Positions 22,722-34,286 of a stretch of 64,000 nucleotides of DNA are shown one piece after another; position 1 is the first letter of the stretch, and every line of letters begins with the position of its first letter. Location of the stretch: contig NZ_CP109446.1 in assembly GCF_036227265.1 (NCBI RefSeq), forward strand, positions 4,966,001 to 5,030,000, given 5' to 3'. The DNA comes from Streptomyces sp. NBC_01476 (GTDB taxonomy: Bacteria; Actinomycetota; Actinomycetes; Streptomycetales; Streptomycetaceae). A program made the translations under genes and the position numbers. Below the pieces are notes generated by a model. The model made no database searches. It saw only the letters and a list, made by a program, of their open reading frames with translations, and was not told the DNA's origin.

Positions 22722-23093
22722 GTGCCTACGATCCAGCAGCTGGTCCGGAAGGGCCGGCAGGACAAGGTCGAGAAGAACAAGACGCCCGCGCTCAAGGGTT
22801 CCCCCCAGCGCCGTGGCGTTTGCACGCGTGTGTACACGACCACCCCGAAGAAGCCCAACTCGGCGCTGCGCAAGGTCGCCCGTGTACGGCTGACCAGCGG
22901 CATCGAGGTCACCGCCTACATCCCGGGCGAGGGCCACAACCTGCAGGAGCACTCCATCGTGCTCGTGCGCGGCGGCCGTGTGAAGGACCTGCCGGGTGTT
23001 CGGTACAAGATCATCCGCGGTTCTCTCGACACGCAGGGCGTCAAGAACCGTAAGCAGGCCCGCAGCCGCTACGGCGCCAAGAAGGAGAAGTAA
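22722..23093 (+). CDS. rpsL: 30S ribosomal protein S12
   Basis: 123 aa from GTG. S12 lines the decoding centre and controls accuracy. The streptomycin-determining positions are wild type: Lys43 in TTTPKKPNSALRK and Lys88 in GGRVKDLPGVRY, so no rpsL streptomycin-resistance change is present. First gene of the rpsL-rpsG-fusA-tuf operon; only 2 bp separate it from rpsG. Confidence 0.99.
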   Translation: MPTIQQLVRKGRQDKVEKNKTPALKGSPQRRGVCTRVYTTTPKKPNSALRKVARVRLTSGIEVTAYIPGEGHNLQEHSIVLVRGGRVKDLPGVRYKIIRGSLDTQGVKNRKQARSRYGAKKEK

Positions 23094-23095
23094 GC

Positions 23096-23566
23096 ATGCC
23101 TCGTAAGGGCCCCGCCCCGAAGCGCCCGGTCATCATCGACCCGGTTTACGGCTCCCCGCTGGTGACGTCGCTGGTCAACAAGATCCTGCTGCACGGCAAG
23201 CGCTCCACCGCCGAGCGCATCGTCTACGGCGCGCTGGAAGGCCTCCGTGAGAAGGCCGGCGCCGACCCGGTGATCACGCTGAAGCGCGCGCTGGAGAACA
23301 TCAAGCCGACCCTTGAGGTCAAGTCCCGCCGCGTCGGCGGTGCGACCTACCAGGTGCCGGTCGAGGTCCGCCCGGGCCGGCAGAACACGCTGGCCCTGCG
23401 CTGGCTGGTCGGCTACTCCCGCGCCCGCCGCGAGAAGACCATGACCGAGCGGCTGATGAACGAGATCCTCGACGCCAGCAATGGCCTGGGGGCCTCCGTG
23501 AAGCGCCGCGAGGACACGCACAAGATGGCCGAGTCCAACAAGGCCTTCGCGCACTACCGCTGGTAG
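23096..23566 (+). CDS. rpsG: 30S ribosomal protein S7
   Basis: 156 aa, standard length. S7 nucleates assembly of the 30S head and contacts E-site tRNA; in enterobacteria it is the translational repressor of the str operon. Conserved stretches are SPLVTSLVNKILLHGKRSTA, LKRALENIKPTLEVKSRRVG, and RREKTMTERLMNEILDASNG. Translation is probably coupled to rpsL by the 2-bp spacing. Confidence 0.99.
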   Translation: MPRKGPAPKRPVIIDPVYGSPLVTSLVNKILLHGKRSTAERIVYGALEGLREKAGADPVITLKRALENIKPTLEVKSRRVGGATYQVPVEVRPGRQNTLALRWLVGYSRARREKTMTERLMNEILDASNGLGASVKRREDTHKMAESNKAFAHYRW

Positions 23567-23605
23567 TCACCACCCACATCGAGACCGAGAGAAGACTGAG
23601 CCACT

Positions 23606-25732
<2,127 letters not shown>

Positions 25733-25746
25733 TACCTCGTTTAGGC

Positions 25747-25797
25747 TTGACAGCAGGCTTTCAGGGTGTTTCCGGGCACTATGGTCCGGAAACACCC
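25747..25797 (+). promoter_or_regulatory. fusA-tuf intergenic -35 and hairpin
   Basis: TTGACA (25747-25752) is a perfect -35 but no convincing -10 sits 17-18 bp downstream. It is followed by GGGTGTTTCCGG / CCGGAAACACCC (25764-25775, 25786-25797), a 12-bp perfect stem. A separate tuf1 promoter in this gap is described for Streptomyces ramocissimus; here it is only suggested. The hairpin could attenuate or stabilise tuf mRNA. Confidence 0.45.
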
Positions 25798-25874
25798 CGG
25801 CGGTCGGCATTCCAGCAAAGATCACCTGGCGCCGATGAAGCAAGGCGTACAGATCCACTCTCAGGAGGACCCCA

Positions 25875-27068
<1,194 letters not shown>

Positions 27069-27133
27069 TCCTTGCGGGTTGCTTGACCGGGTTTGGGGTG
27101 CCGCTCATCGCGGCGGCGCCGCAGCCGGTGCGG

Positions 27134-27176
27134 GGTGCCCCGCGTTCGCCTTACGGGCGGCGCGGGGCACCTTTTT
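27134..27176 (+). terminator. Intrinsic terminator after tuf
   Basis: GGTGCCCCGCG and CGCGGGGCACC form an 11-bp perfect stem followed at once by TTTTT. It ends the str operon transcript. Confidence 0.92.
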
Positions 27177-27194
27177 GCTTCTCTTCGACGGAGC

Positions 27195-27376
27195 GGCGCC
27201 CCTTCGGGTCGTGCCCCGAAGGGGCGCTGGGGGGTACCCCCGGACGAAGTCTGGGGGAGGAACTGCGCGACCAGCTGTCGACCGGCTGAGCGTCGTCACC
27301 GGCCGAAAGGGGCAGTCGCTGTCGTGTCCGGACCACCGGCCGGTGGCTGGTTGCTCGCGCAGTTCCTCGCGCCCCT
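27195..27376. repeat. Dispersed long inverted repeat, copy A (with nested insert)
   Basis: Begins with a 13-bp perfect hairpin GCGCCCCTTCGGG / CCCGAAGGGGCGC (27195-27226). Then comes GGGGCGCT, a TACCCCCGGACGAAGTCTGG-type insert, GAACTGCGCGACC, and after about 100 bp the right arm TTGCTCGCGCAGTTCCTCGC ending CGCCCCT. The same layout occurs near 31.5 kb. GCGCCCCTGGTGGGTGCCG recurs twice (27370 and 27442) beyond the right arm. No gene is visible between tuf and the next start at 27629. Confidence 0.8.
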
Positions 27377-27628
27377 GGTGGGTGCCGTTCTCCGCAGTCG
27401 CGGCCCCCGCGGCGGGAGCCGCAGACATGGTGCGGGCCCGCGCCCCTGGTGGGTGCCGTTCCGCGTAGGCGCGCCGCGGGGGGTGCGTGAGGTGCGGTGG
27501 ATGGGGATGGCGGGGAAGTTACGGTGGGATGTTCTTCTGGTCCCCGGGGTGGGTTAACCTCATCGCCATACGCCCTCCGTACCGTTTCGTCGCTCGGCGG
27601 CAGCGGGGCAGATGACGCTTGGAGCACC

Positions 27629-29161
27629 ATGGCGATAACCCGCAGACGCTGGTTCGGAGCCCGCGACACAAAGCCCCCGGTACCCGCACCCGCACCCGCT
27701 TCCGTGCCGCAGCAGGCCGGCAGCCCCGAAACCGGCACACCCCCCGTCACCCCGGTCACCCCGACGACCGCGGCGGACTGCGTACGGTCGTGTACCGATT
27801 ACCTCACCACGGACATCGCGCTCGCCGCGGCCGGCTCGGGCGCGCGGCTGGACCAGCTCGCCGAGGCGCTGCAGCGCCTGCTCGACCTCTTCGAGGTGGA
27901 GCCCGCGCCCTCGGCCGCCGAAGACGCCCCGCAGGACCCCGGCCCCGGTGAACTGACCGGCAAGCTCTTCGACGCCCTGCTCGCCGCAGGCAGCAAGGCA
28001 CTGGAGTGCGGCCCCGCCGCGGTCCCGCTCGCCGTCGTCATCAGCGACACCGTGCTCACCCACCGCGCCGAGTCCCCGGCCGGCTGGCGGCTGCGGGGCC
28101 GCACGCTGGAGGCCGCGGGCGACGAGGCCGGCGCGATCGACGCGTACGAGCGCTACCTGGCCCGTACCGGCAACGACTCGCACGGCGTCGCCGCCAAGGT
28201 CGCCGGGATGCGGGCCGGCGCCGAGCGCCAGCACCAGCTGCTCCGGCTGCTGGAGCGCACCACCCCCGGCGCCGCCGCGCACTCCACCGGTTCGCCCGCC
28301 GACCTGCTCACCCAGGGGGTCGCGCTGCACCAGCGCGGGGACCGGGTGATGGCCGAGCCCCGGCTGGTCGGCGCGCTGCTCGCCATGGAGCGGGCCGGCG
28401 GCCCGCTGCAGGAGATGCAGCAGGCCCTGGACCAGTACATCGACCTGCGGATCACCGCCCCGGACGAGAACCCCGAGGCGCTCTCCACCGTGATCGGCCT
28501 CTACGCCGACCAGCGCAGGCACCGGGTGCAGTCGCTGCTCCCGGACCCGCTCTACGGCGGCGTCACCTGGCTCTCGCTGGGCGAGTTCCGCAACGAGATA
28601 GCCGGCAAGTCCATCTGCCTGGTCGCCAACTCGCAGCTCGTGGGCGACAGTTCGATCGGGCCGCAGATCGACGCGTACGACCTGGTGGTGCGCTTCAACT
28701 CCTACCGGATCGACCCGGCGGCGACCGGTGAGCGGACCGACATCCACGTCAGCGCGGACCGGCACACGTTCAACTGGGACCAGCACGTCGGCACCCGGCT
28801 GATCTTCGGCGGGGCGTCCGGGTACTGGCGGCGGGAACTGCGCAGCAAGCTGGTGCCCGGGGCCCAGCGGTACGCAGGAGACGAGTCGCTGCGGTGGCCG
28901 CTGCGCAATGTCGGGCGGATCGGCAAGGACGCCTGGCCGACCGACCCGACCAGCGGCTTCAACATGCTGTGGCTGCTGGACTTCCTGGACGTCAGCCCGC
29001 GTCTCGACCTGATCGGTTTCGACTTCCACAGCGGCGGTGCGTACCGACTGCAGCGTGCGATGCGCTTCCCCCTCACCCCCGAGCACGAGACCTCCGGCGA
29101 GAAAGCATGGGTCATGGAACGCGCCCAGAGCGTCACCGACATGGTGATCAGCCTGCGATGA
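27629..29161 (+). CDS. GT29 sialyltransferase-like protein with N-terminal TPR-like region
   Basis: 510 aa; ATG with TTGGAG upstream. The C-terminal ~185 residues carry the three hallmarks of family GT29 sialyltransferases: motif L (residues 327-357, CLVANSQLVGDSSIGPQID then YDLVVRFNS), motif S (about 440-466, PTSGFNMLWLLDFLDV then LIGFDF) and the VS motif H-x4-E at 486-491 (HETSGE). The N-terminal ~320 residues are helical and Ala/Glu-rich with a TPR-like AGWRLRGRTLEAAGDEAGAI stretch. No signal peptide or membrane helix. GT29 enzymes use CMP-sialic acid or related CMP-ulosonates, but no nonulosonate synthesis gene is in the window, so donor and acceptor are unknown. The stop overlaps the next start by ATGA, indicating translational coupling. 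Confidence 0.72.
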   Translation: MAITRRRWFGARDTKPPVPAPAPASVPQQAGSPETGTPPVTPVTPTTAADCVRSCTDYLTTDIALAAAGSGARLDQLAEALQRLLDLFEVEPAPSAAEDAPQDPGPGELTGKLFDALLAAGSKALECGPAAVPLAVVISDTVLTHRAESPAGWRLRGRTLEAAGDEAGAIDAYERYLARTGNDSHGVAAKVAGMRAGAERQHQLLRLLERTTPGAAAHSTGSPADLLTQGVALHQRGDRVMAEPRLVGALLAMERAGGPLQEMQQALDQYIDLRITAPDENPEALSTVIGLYADQRRHRVQSLLPDPLYGGVTWLSLGEFRNEIAGKSICLVANSQLVGDSSIGPQIDAYDLVVRFNSYRIDPAATGERTDIHVSADRHTFNWDQHVGTRLIFGGASGYWRRELRSKLVPGAQRYAGDESLRWPLRNVGRIGKDAWPTDPTSGFNMLWLLDFLDVSPRLDLIGFDFHSGGAYRLQRAMRFPLTPEHETSGEKAWVMERAQSVTDMVISLR

Positions 29162-31386
29162 ACAGCACCTTCCCGCCCGGCACCCCCCACCGGGACCCCA
29201 CCGCCCGGACCACCACCGCGGACATCGCGACGGCCTCGGCCGCCGAACTGACCGGCAAGCGCCGGATCGCCTTCGCGTCCTACGTCGACGAGGCCGCGCT
29301 GCCCGCTTTCCTGACGCTGCTGCGCAGCCTCGCCCTGTCCAATCCCGCCGTCTGCGAGGACTTCGTCGTCCTGCACGACGGGCCGGCCGGCCCGCCCGGC
29401 GCGGACCGGATCAAAGCGCTGCACCCGCGGGTCCGGTTCCGCGCCGTGGACGCGGCCCGCTACGAGGGTTATGGGTCCGACCCCTCCGCGTACTTCCCGC
29501 TGGAGGTCTTCCGCATCCGCGACTACGACACGGTGATCGTCCTCGATCCCGGTTCGCTGGTGGTCGGCGGGATCGGTGAACTGCTCGCGCTGCGCGAGGG
29601 TTTGGCCGCCGTACCGCGGAGCGGTGACCGCGACCGGCTCGGCGGCGGCCCGCTGGTGGTCCAGAGCGAGTACCTGACCGACGCCTTCTGCGCGCGGCTC
29701 GACGCCGCCGCAGGCGACAGCCACCTCGCCGTCCTCGACGCGGCCCTGGCCGGGGAGTTCGTCCCGCTGGCCGCCGCCGACGGCGTGGCCGGGCCCGGCG
29801 AGGCCGAGGCCAGGCGGCGTGAACTCGACCTGTCCGACGAGGACTTCCAGGCCGCGTACATGACCGTCAAGGGCGGTCGCCACCACGACCTGCAGGTGCA
29901 CCTCGGCACCCCGTACGTCGCCCGCACCGGTCATCTCTACAGCGCCGCGAACATCGCCACCGCGCACATCGCGGCGGGCGAGTACCAGGAAGCCGTGGAT
30001 CTCCTGGAGTCGGTGCACATCCCGGTGGACGAAGCGTGGCCGCACGAGGTGCTCGGGCACGCCCTGATGAGCGTCTCCCGCTACGACGAGGCCCGCGCCC
30101 ACCTGCTGCTGGCCACCGCGGTCCCCAGCCGGGCGGCCGCCGCGTACGGCCGGCTGGCGCAGATCGCCTGGGTGCACGGTGACGACCGCGCGGCCCAGCG
30201 GTACGCGCTGGACGGTCTGGCCGTCGACCCGACGCACCGCACCAACCGCGAGATGCAGATCCGTACGCTGGACCGGCCGGAGCCGCCGGAGGGCCCGGCG
30301 GACCAGCAACTCGCCCATGTCGCCTTCTACATGCCGCAGAAGGGCAACGCGGGCGACAAGCTGCTGCCCGAGTCGGTACGGCTCACCTTCGACCCGGACT
30401 TCGGTCCCCGCCGCTGGCACTCCATCCACGCGCACCGGCTCTTCGACGAGGCGGCGCTGGAGCGGGTCAACGCGCGGCGCGGGCTGGTCATCGGCGGGGG
30501 CGGGCTCTTCCTCCCGGACACCGCGCCCAACGGCAACAGCGCGTGGCAGTGGAACGTCCCGGACGACCGGCTCAACCGGATCGACGTGCCCGTCATCGTC
30601 TACGCGGTCGGTTTCAACGTCTTCGACGGCCAGTCCTACCGGCAGCAGCGGTTCGCGGCGGCGCTGCGGGCGCTGGTGGAGAAGGCGTCCTTCTTCGGGC
30701 TGCGCAACCACGGGTCGGTGGAGAAGGTTCGCGCGCTGCTGCCCGCGTCGCTGCGGGACAAGGTGCGGTTCCAGCCGTGTCCGACGACCGTGACGCGGCA
30801 GCTCGTCGCGGGCTGGACGGATCCCGCGGAGCGGGAGGACACGGTGCTGATCAACGCGGCGTACGACCGGGCGGGGCTGCGGTTCGGCCATGACTACGCG
30901 CACTTCCTGGCGGAGATGGCGAAGGCGGCGCGGGCGCTGGGCGCCCACGCCGAGGTGAAGGTGGTCGCCCACTCGCTCGACGACGAGCGCATCGCCTTCG
31001 ACCTCCGGCGCGAGCACGGGATCTCGTTGCCGGTGATTCCGATGTACGGCTTCGAGAACGACGAGATCCGGGATGTGTTCGCCCGTACGAAGCTGGTGAT
31101 CGGCATGCGCGGGCACGCGGGGATGATTCCCTTCGGGTGCGGGACCCCGATCATCAGCCTGATCTCCCACCCGAAGATGGCGTACTTCCTCGCGGACATC
31201 GACCGGCCGGAGTGGGGCGTCTCCGTGCACGACCGTCACCTGGGCGCGGTGCTGACGGAGCGGGCGGTGGGGGTGCTTCACGACCACGGGGCGGCGGTGG
31301 CGGACGTGCATGGGCGGCAGCAGGAGCTGTGGAAGGTCACGCAGGGCAATGCGGCGGACCTCCAAGCCCTCCTCCCCCGGAGGTAG
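29158..31386 (+). CDS. Three-part protein: glycosyltransferase-like / TPR / polysaccharide pyruvyltransferase
   Basis: 742 aa, start overlapping the previous stop. Residues ~30-250 look like a GT-A glycosyltransferase domain (IAFASYVDEAALPAFLTLLR, then YDTVIVLDPGSLVVGG, where the usual DxD is replaced by DPG, so activity is uncertain). Residues ~255-375 contain TPR-like helices (IAAGEYQEAVDLLESV, SRYDEARAHLLLATA). Residues ~387-735 are a polysaccharide pyruvyltransferase domain: MPQKGNAGDKLLPESVRL, VIGGGGLFLPDT, VIVYAVGFNVF, SFFGLRNHGSVEKVRALLP and GMRGHAGMIPFGCGTPIISL. This family adds ketal-linked pyruvate or caps glycans. With the GT29-like partner it probably modifies a surface or secreted glycan. 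No membrane segments are seen. Confidence 0.75.
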   Translation: MNSTFPPGTPHRDPTARTTTADIATASAAELTGKRRIAFASYVDEAALPAFLTLLRSLALSNPAVCEDFVVLHDGPAGPPGADRIKALHPRVRFRAVDAARYEGYGSDPSAYFPLEVFRIRDYDTVIVLDPGSLVVGGIGELLALREGLAAVPRSGDRDRLGGGPLVVQSEYLTDAFCARLDAAAGDSHLAVLDAALAGEFVPLAAADGVAGPGEAEARRRELDLSDEDFQAAYMTVKGGRHHDLQVHLGTPYVARTGHLYSAANIATAHIAAGEYQEAVDLLESVHIPVDEAWPHEVLGHALMSVSRYDEARAHLLLATAVPSRAAAAYGRLAQIAWVHGDDRAAQRYALDGLAVDPTHRTNREMQIRTLDRPEPPEGPADQQLAHVAFYMPQKGNAGDKLLPESVRLTFDPDFGPRRWHSIHAHRLFDEAALERVNARRGLVIGGGGLFLPDTAPNGNSAWQWNVPDDRLNRIDVPVIVYAVGFNVFDGQSYRQQRFAAALRALVEKASFFGLRNHGSVEKVRALLPASLRDKVRFQPCPTTVTRQLVAGWTDPAEREDTVLINAAYDRAGLRFGHDYAHFLAEMAKAARALGAHAEVKVVAHSLDDERIAFDLRREHGISLPVIPMYGFENDEIRDVFARTKLVIGMRGHAGMIPFGCGTPIISLISHPKMAYFLADIDRPEWGVSVHDRHLGAVLTERAVGVLHDHGAAVADVHGRQQELWKVTQGNAADLQALLPRR

Positions 31387-31471
31387 ACCCGCCGCCCCGC
31401 CTCCCGGAGTGCCTTCCTTTCCGTCCTGCGGACGGGGGTGCCTGACCGGGGGCGCTGGCGGTGCCTTATCA

Positions 31472-31625
31472 GGGGCGCTGGGGGTACCCCCGGACGAAGT
31501 CTGGGGGAGGAACTGCGCGGTCGGCCACGATGGCGCTGCGCTTCGTCACCGGGCCGAAGGGGCTGTTGGTGTCGTGTCCGGGCCACCGGTGGGTGGTGGG
31601 TTGCTCGCGCAGTTCCTCGCGCCCC
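31472..31625. repeat. Dispersed long inverted repeat, copy B (with nested insert)
   Basis: Same order as the copy after tuf: GGGGCGCT, the CCCCCGGACGAAGTCTGGGG insert, GAACTGCGCGGTCGGCCAC, internal CACCGGGCCGAAGGGGCTG and CGGGCCACCGGTGGGTGG, then TTGCTCGCGCAGTTCCTCGC and GCCCC. It lies between the convergent ends of the pyruvyltransferase fusion and the ABC permease. The 285-bp gap holds nothing else of note. Confidence 0.8.
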
Positions 31626-31671
31626 TTCGGGGCACAGGTACTCCTCGCGGAGTGGCTCGCGCCCTTCGGGG

Positions 31672-33324
31672 CTAGGGGAGGAGGCGGTTGGCGGCGCGGG
31701 TGGTGAGGGTGAGGAGGGCCGCCGTGAGGGCCGCTGAGGTGAGGGCCGCGGTGGCCGGGGTCGCCCCGTTCGTGAGGGTGATGGCGAGGACCGTGACGGA
31801 GATGAGCGGCCCCGCGGCGTACCAGGCGAGGAAGATCAGGGGGCCGGGGCCGCCGATGGGGGAGCCGCCGCCGAGGAACATCAGCTGGGTGCGGGCCGGA
31901 CCGCGGCACGCGCTGTAGAGGGCCGCCGCGGTGAAGGGCGGCGCGCACAGCGGCAGGAAGAGCAGGGCCCACGGGGAGCCGTGGAGGGCGAAGGGCACCG
32001 CCGCGAGGAGCCCCAGGACCACGCCGAGCCCCGCAGGGACCACCGCGTGCTGCAGCATCAGGCTGCGGAAGCGGAACGGAGACCACGCCGAGCGCCGCAG
32101 GTCATCCGTTTCGAGCCGGGCCGGCTCGGCCAGCGCGCCGACCGCGAAGTACCCGCACAGCAGCCCCAGCACCACCCCGACGACACGCCGTTCACCGCCC
32201 AGGTCCACCCCGAGGCCCGCCGCCGCGCTCGCGCCCGCCGCCCAGAGCGCCGCCCGCCCGAGCCGCCCCGGAGCCCGCAGCAGCGCCAGCGTGTCCCGCC
32301 ACACCACGACCAGCCGGCGGTGCTTCGGCGGCGGCAGCCGGAACGTACGGGTCGCGTCACCCCCGCCCGCCTCCATCAGCGCCAGCTTGGCCGCGCGCAG
32401 CTCCATCGACCAGGCCACCGACGCCACCGTGGTGGCGGTCGCCGCGCGGGTACGCAGCTGGGCGGTCGGTACGTGCGCCGCGTCCCGGTGCGCCTGCAGG
32501 ACCGCCGCGGCCGTGGTCAGGACCAGCAGCGCCGCCGCGGCCGGCCAGCCCGGCACGGACCCGCCGCAGGCCCGTACGACCGGCTGCCCCGCCCACCCCC
32601 ACGGGCCCGACCACAGCTCCACCCACTCCAGCGCCCGCAGCCGGTGCCCGCCCGCCGCGAGCCCGGTCTGCGCGCCGAGCGCGCCCAGCAGCAGAACGGC
32701 CGGCGCGGTCCAGCGCCGTACGCGGCGGGCCCAGGACGGGCGGCGCTCCACCGCCATGCCGAGCGCCGTCGCCAGCAGCGGCAGGCAGACCGCGGCGGGC
32801 AGCACCGCGAGCAGGGCCCACCCGATCGGGGCGAGCCCGGTGATCCGCAGCACGACCGCGCCGGCCACCCCGGCCAGCAGGCCCGGTACGAGCGACAGCC
32901 ACGCCGACAGCCGGAACCACGGCCGCAGCACCGCGGACCGCCGCACCGGCTGCGCGAGCAGCCACCCCACGGACGGCCCGGGCAGTACGACCGGCCCGCG
33001 CCAGAGCGCGTCGCGCGCCGCCAGCAGGGCGAGGACGACGGTGAAGCCGGTGAAGAGGGCGGGCAGGCCGCGTTGCAGGTCGTCGCCGTAGCGGCCGTAG
33101 CCCGCGCCCTCGTCCAGCCCGCGCAGGAAGTGCACGACGAGCCCGCTGCCGTAGCCGGCGACGCCGAGCACGACGCAGTACAGCAGCACCGCCATGTCCC
33201 GGCCCTGCTGCCGCCGGTGCGCCTTGCGTCTGGCCCTGAGCCAGGCCAGCGTCTCGGGGGTGCGGTCGTCGTCCTCCTCGGACCAGGTGGGTTCCGGCTC
33301 CGTGTCCACGGTCGCGGCGCTCAC
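31672..33324 (-). CDS. ABC transporter permease (multi-spanning membrane protein)
   Basis: 550 aa from a GTG whose TGA overlap with the upstream ATPase stop (GTGA) shows translational coupling. After a charged 50-residue N-terminus there are about ten to twelve hydrophobic segments, starting DMAVLLYCVVLGVAGYGSGL, with Pro/Arg-rich loops. No close named family is recognisable to me; the pattern fits the membrane partner of an ABC-2 type exporter. Together with the ATPase it forms a two-gene exporter of unknown substrate, divergent from glyS and convergent with the glycosylation operon. Confidence 0.75.
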   Translation of the reverse strand: MSAATVDTEPEPTWSEEDDDRTPETLAWLRARRKAHRRQQGRDMAVLLYCVVLGVAGYGSGLVVHFLRGLDEGAGYGRYGDDLQRGLPALFTGFTVVLALLAARDALWRGPVVLPGPSVGWLLAQPVRRSAVLRPWFRLSAWLSLVPGLLAGVAGAVVLRITGLAPIGWALLAVLPAAVCLPLLATALGMAVERRPSWARRVRRWTAPAVLLLGALGAQTGLAAGGHRLRALEWVELWSGPWGWAGQPVVRACGGSVPGWPAAAALLVLTTAAAVLQAHRDAAHVPTAQLRTRAATATTVASVAWSMELRAAKLALMEAGGGDATRTFRLPPPKHRRLVVVWRDTLALLRAPGRLGRAALWAAGASAAAGLGVDLGGERRVVGVVLGLLCGYFAVGALAEPARLETDDLRRSAWSPFRFRSLMLQHAVVPAGLGVVLGLLAAVPFALHGSPWALLFLPLCAPPFTAAALYSACRGPARTQLMFLGGGSPIGGPGPLIFLAWYAAGPLISVTVLAITLTNGATPATAALTSAALTAALLTLTTRAANRLLP

Positions 33325-34025
33325 GCCCGTACGCCGAGCTGCTGCAGTACGGCCGCGGGCGGGCCCTGGGCGATCACCCGGCCGTCCTCCAGGGCGATCA
33401 TGTGATCGGCCACGGCTTCGGCGAGTTCGGCCTGGTGGGTGGCGAGCAGGACCGCGACGCCGTCCTCCTTCTCGGTGATCAGCAGTTCGGCGAGGCGCTG
33501 CCGGGCGTCCGGGTCGAGCCGCTGCTCCGGCTCGTCCAGCACCATCAGGTCCCGGGGGCGGACGAGCGCGGCGGCGAGCAGCAGGGACTGCATCTGGCCG
33601 GAGGAGAGCGCGCTGGGCAGCGCGCCGGCGTGATCGGCGAGGCGGCGGTCGGCCAGCACCTGGTCGATCCACGCGGCGGCGTCGTCCACCGCGTGGGCGA
33701 CGGTGACCAGCTCCAGGTGCTCCCGCACCGTCAGGTCCGGGTAGCAGGCGACGGTGTCCCCGACGACCGCGACCCGCGCGCGTACCTCGGGGTCGTCCTC
33801 GCTCATCGGGCGCCCGGCGAAGAGGGCCTCCCCGGTCGTCGGCACGTCCCGCCCGCTCGCGATCCGCAGCAGCGTGGACTTCCCGGACCCGTTGTGACCG
33901 AAGAGCGCGGTGCACCGCCCTTTGCCCAGATCGAGGTCGAGCGGGAGGAGGGCTTTGCGCGGGCCGTAACTGCGGCTGACCTTGCGGAGCCGCAACAGCG
34001 CGTCCGCGCGGGCTTTCGCTGCCAT
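33321..34025 (-). CDS. ABC transporter ATP-binding protein
   Basis: 234 aa. Single nucleotide-binding domain: Walker A FGHNGSGKSTLL (about residues 42-53), signature LSSGQMQSLLLAAALV in which the usual LSGGQ is LSSGQ, Walker B DLMVLDEPEQRLD and the switch His in LLATHQAELAEAV. It energises the adjacent permease. The divergent spacer to glyS is 261 bp. Confidence 0.9.
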   Translation of the reverse strand: MAAKARADALLRLRKVSRSYGPRKALLPLDLDLGKGRCTALFGHNGSGKSTLLRIASGRDVPTTGEALFAGRPMSEDDPEVRARVAVVGDTVACYPDLTVREHLELVTVAHAVDDAAAWIDQVLADRRLADHAGALPSALSSGQMQSLLLAAALVRPRDLMVLDEPEQRLDPDARQRLAELLITEKEDGVAVLLATHQAELAEAVADHMIALEDGRVIAQGPPAAVLQQLGVRA

Positions 34026-34190
34026 GGAGGGCTCCGGGGGACCAGGGGGCGGGGTGTCGGGGGGTACGCGCAGACCCTAGTACGGCCGGCGAAGGGGGCT
34101 CCGTCCGGTGCCGGGCGGCTGCCACCCGGGCAGCGGACGCGTGGTTGCGCAGCGTAATTCGGCGGGTTCGTAGGGTGATCGGGCGGTGGC

Positions 34191-34196
34191 TAGACT
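34191..34196 (+). promoter_or_regulatory. Candidate -10 for glyS
   Basis: TAGACT lies 90 bp before the start codon; the -35 position (TCGTAG at 17 bp) is weak. The leader between them is GC-rich and shows no T-box sequence. Confidence 0.4.
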
Positions 34197-34286
34197 TCCG
34201 GGACTGACCGGGGCCACACGGGCGGGCGGCCGTGCGGGGCCCCGCGGACGCCGCCGCCTCCCACCACGTCTTCCGAGGTTCGACAC

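Noticed and set aside
22722..23093. Streptomycin-resistance mutation in rpsL
   Set aside because: Lys43 and Lys88 are both wild type.
34026..34286. T-box riboswitch before glyS
   Set aside because: No T-box core sequence or specifier loop seen; the leader is short and GC-rich.
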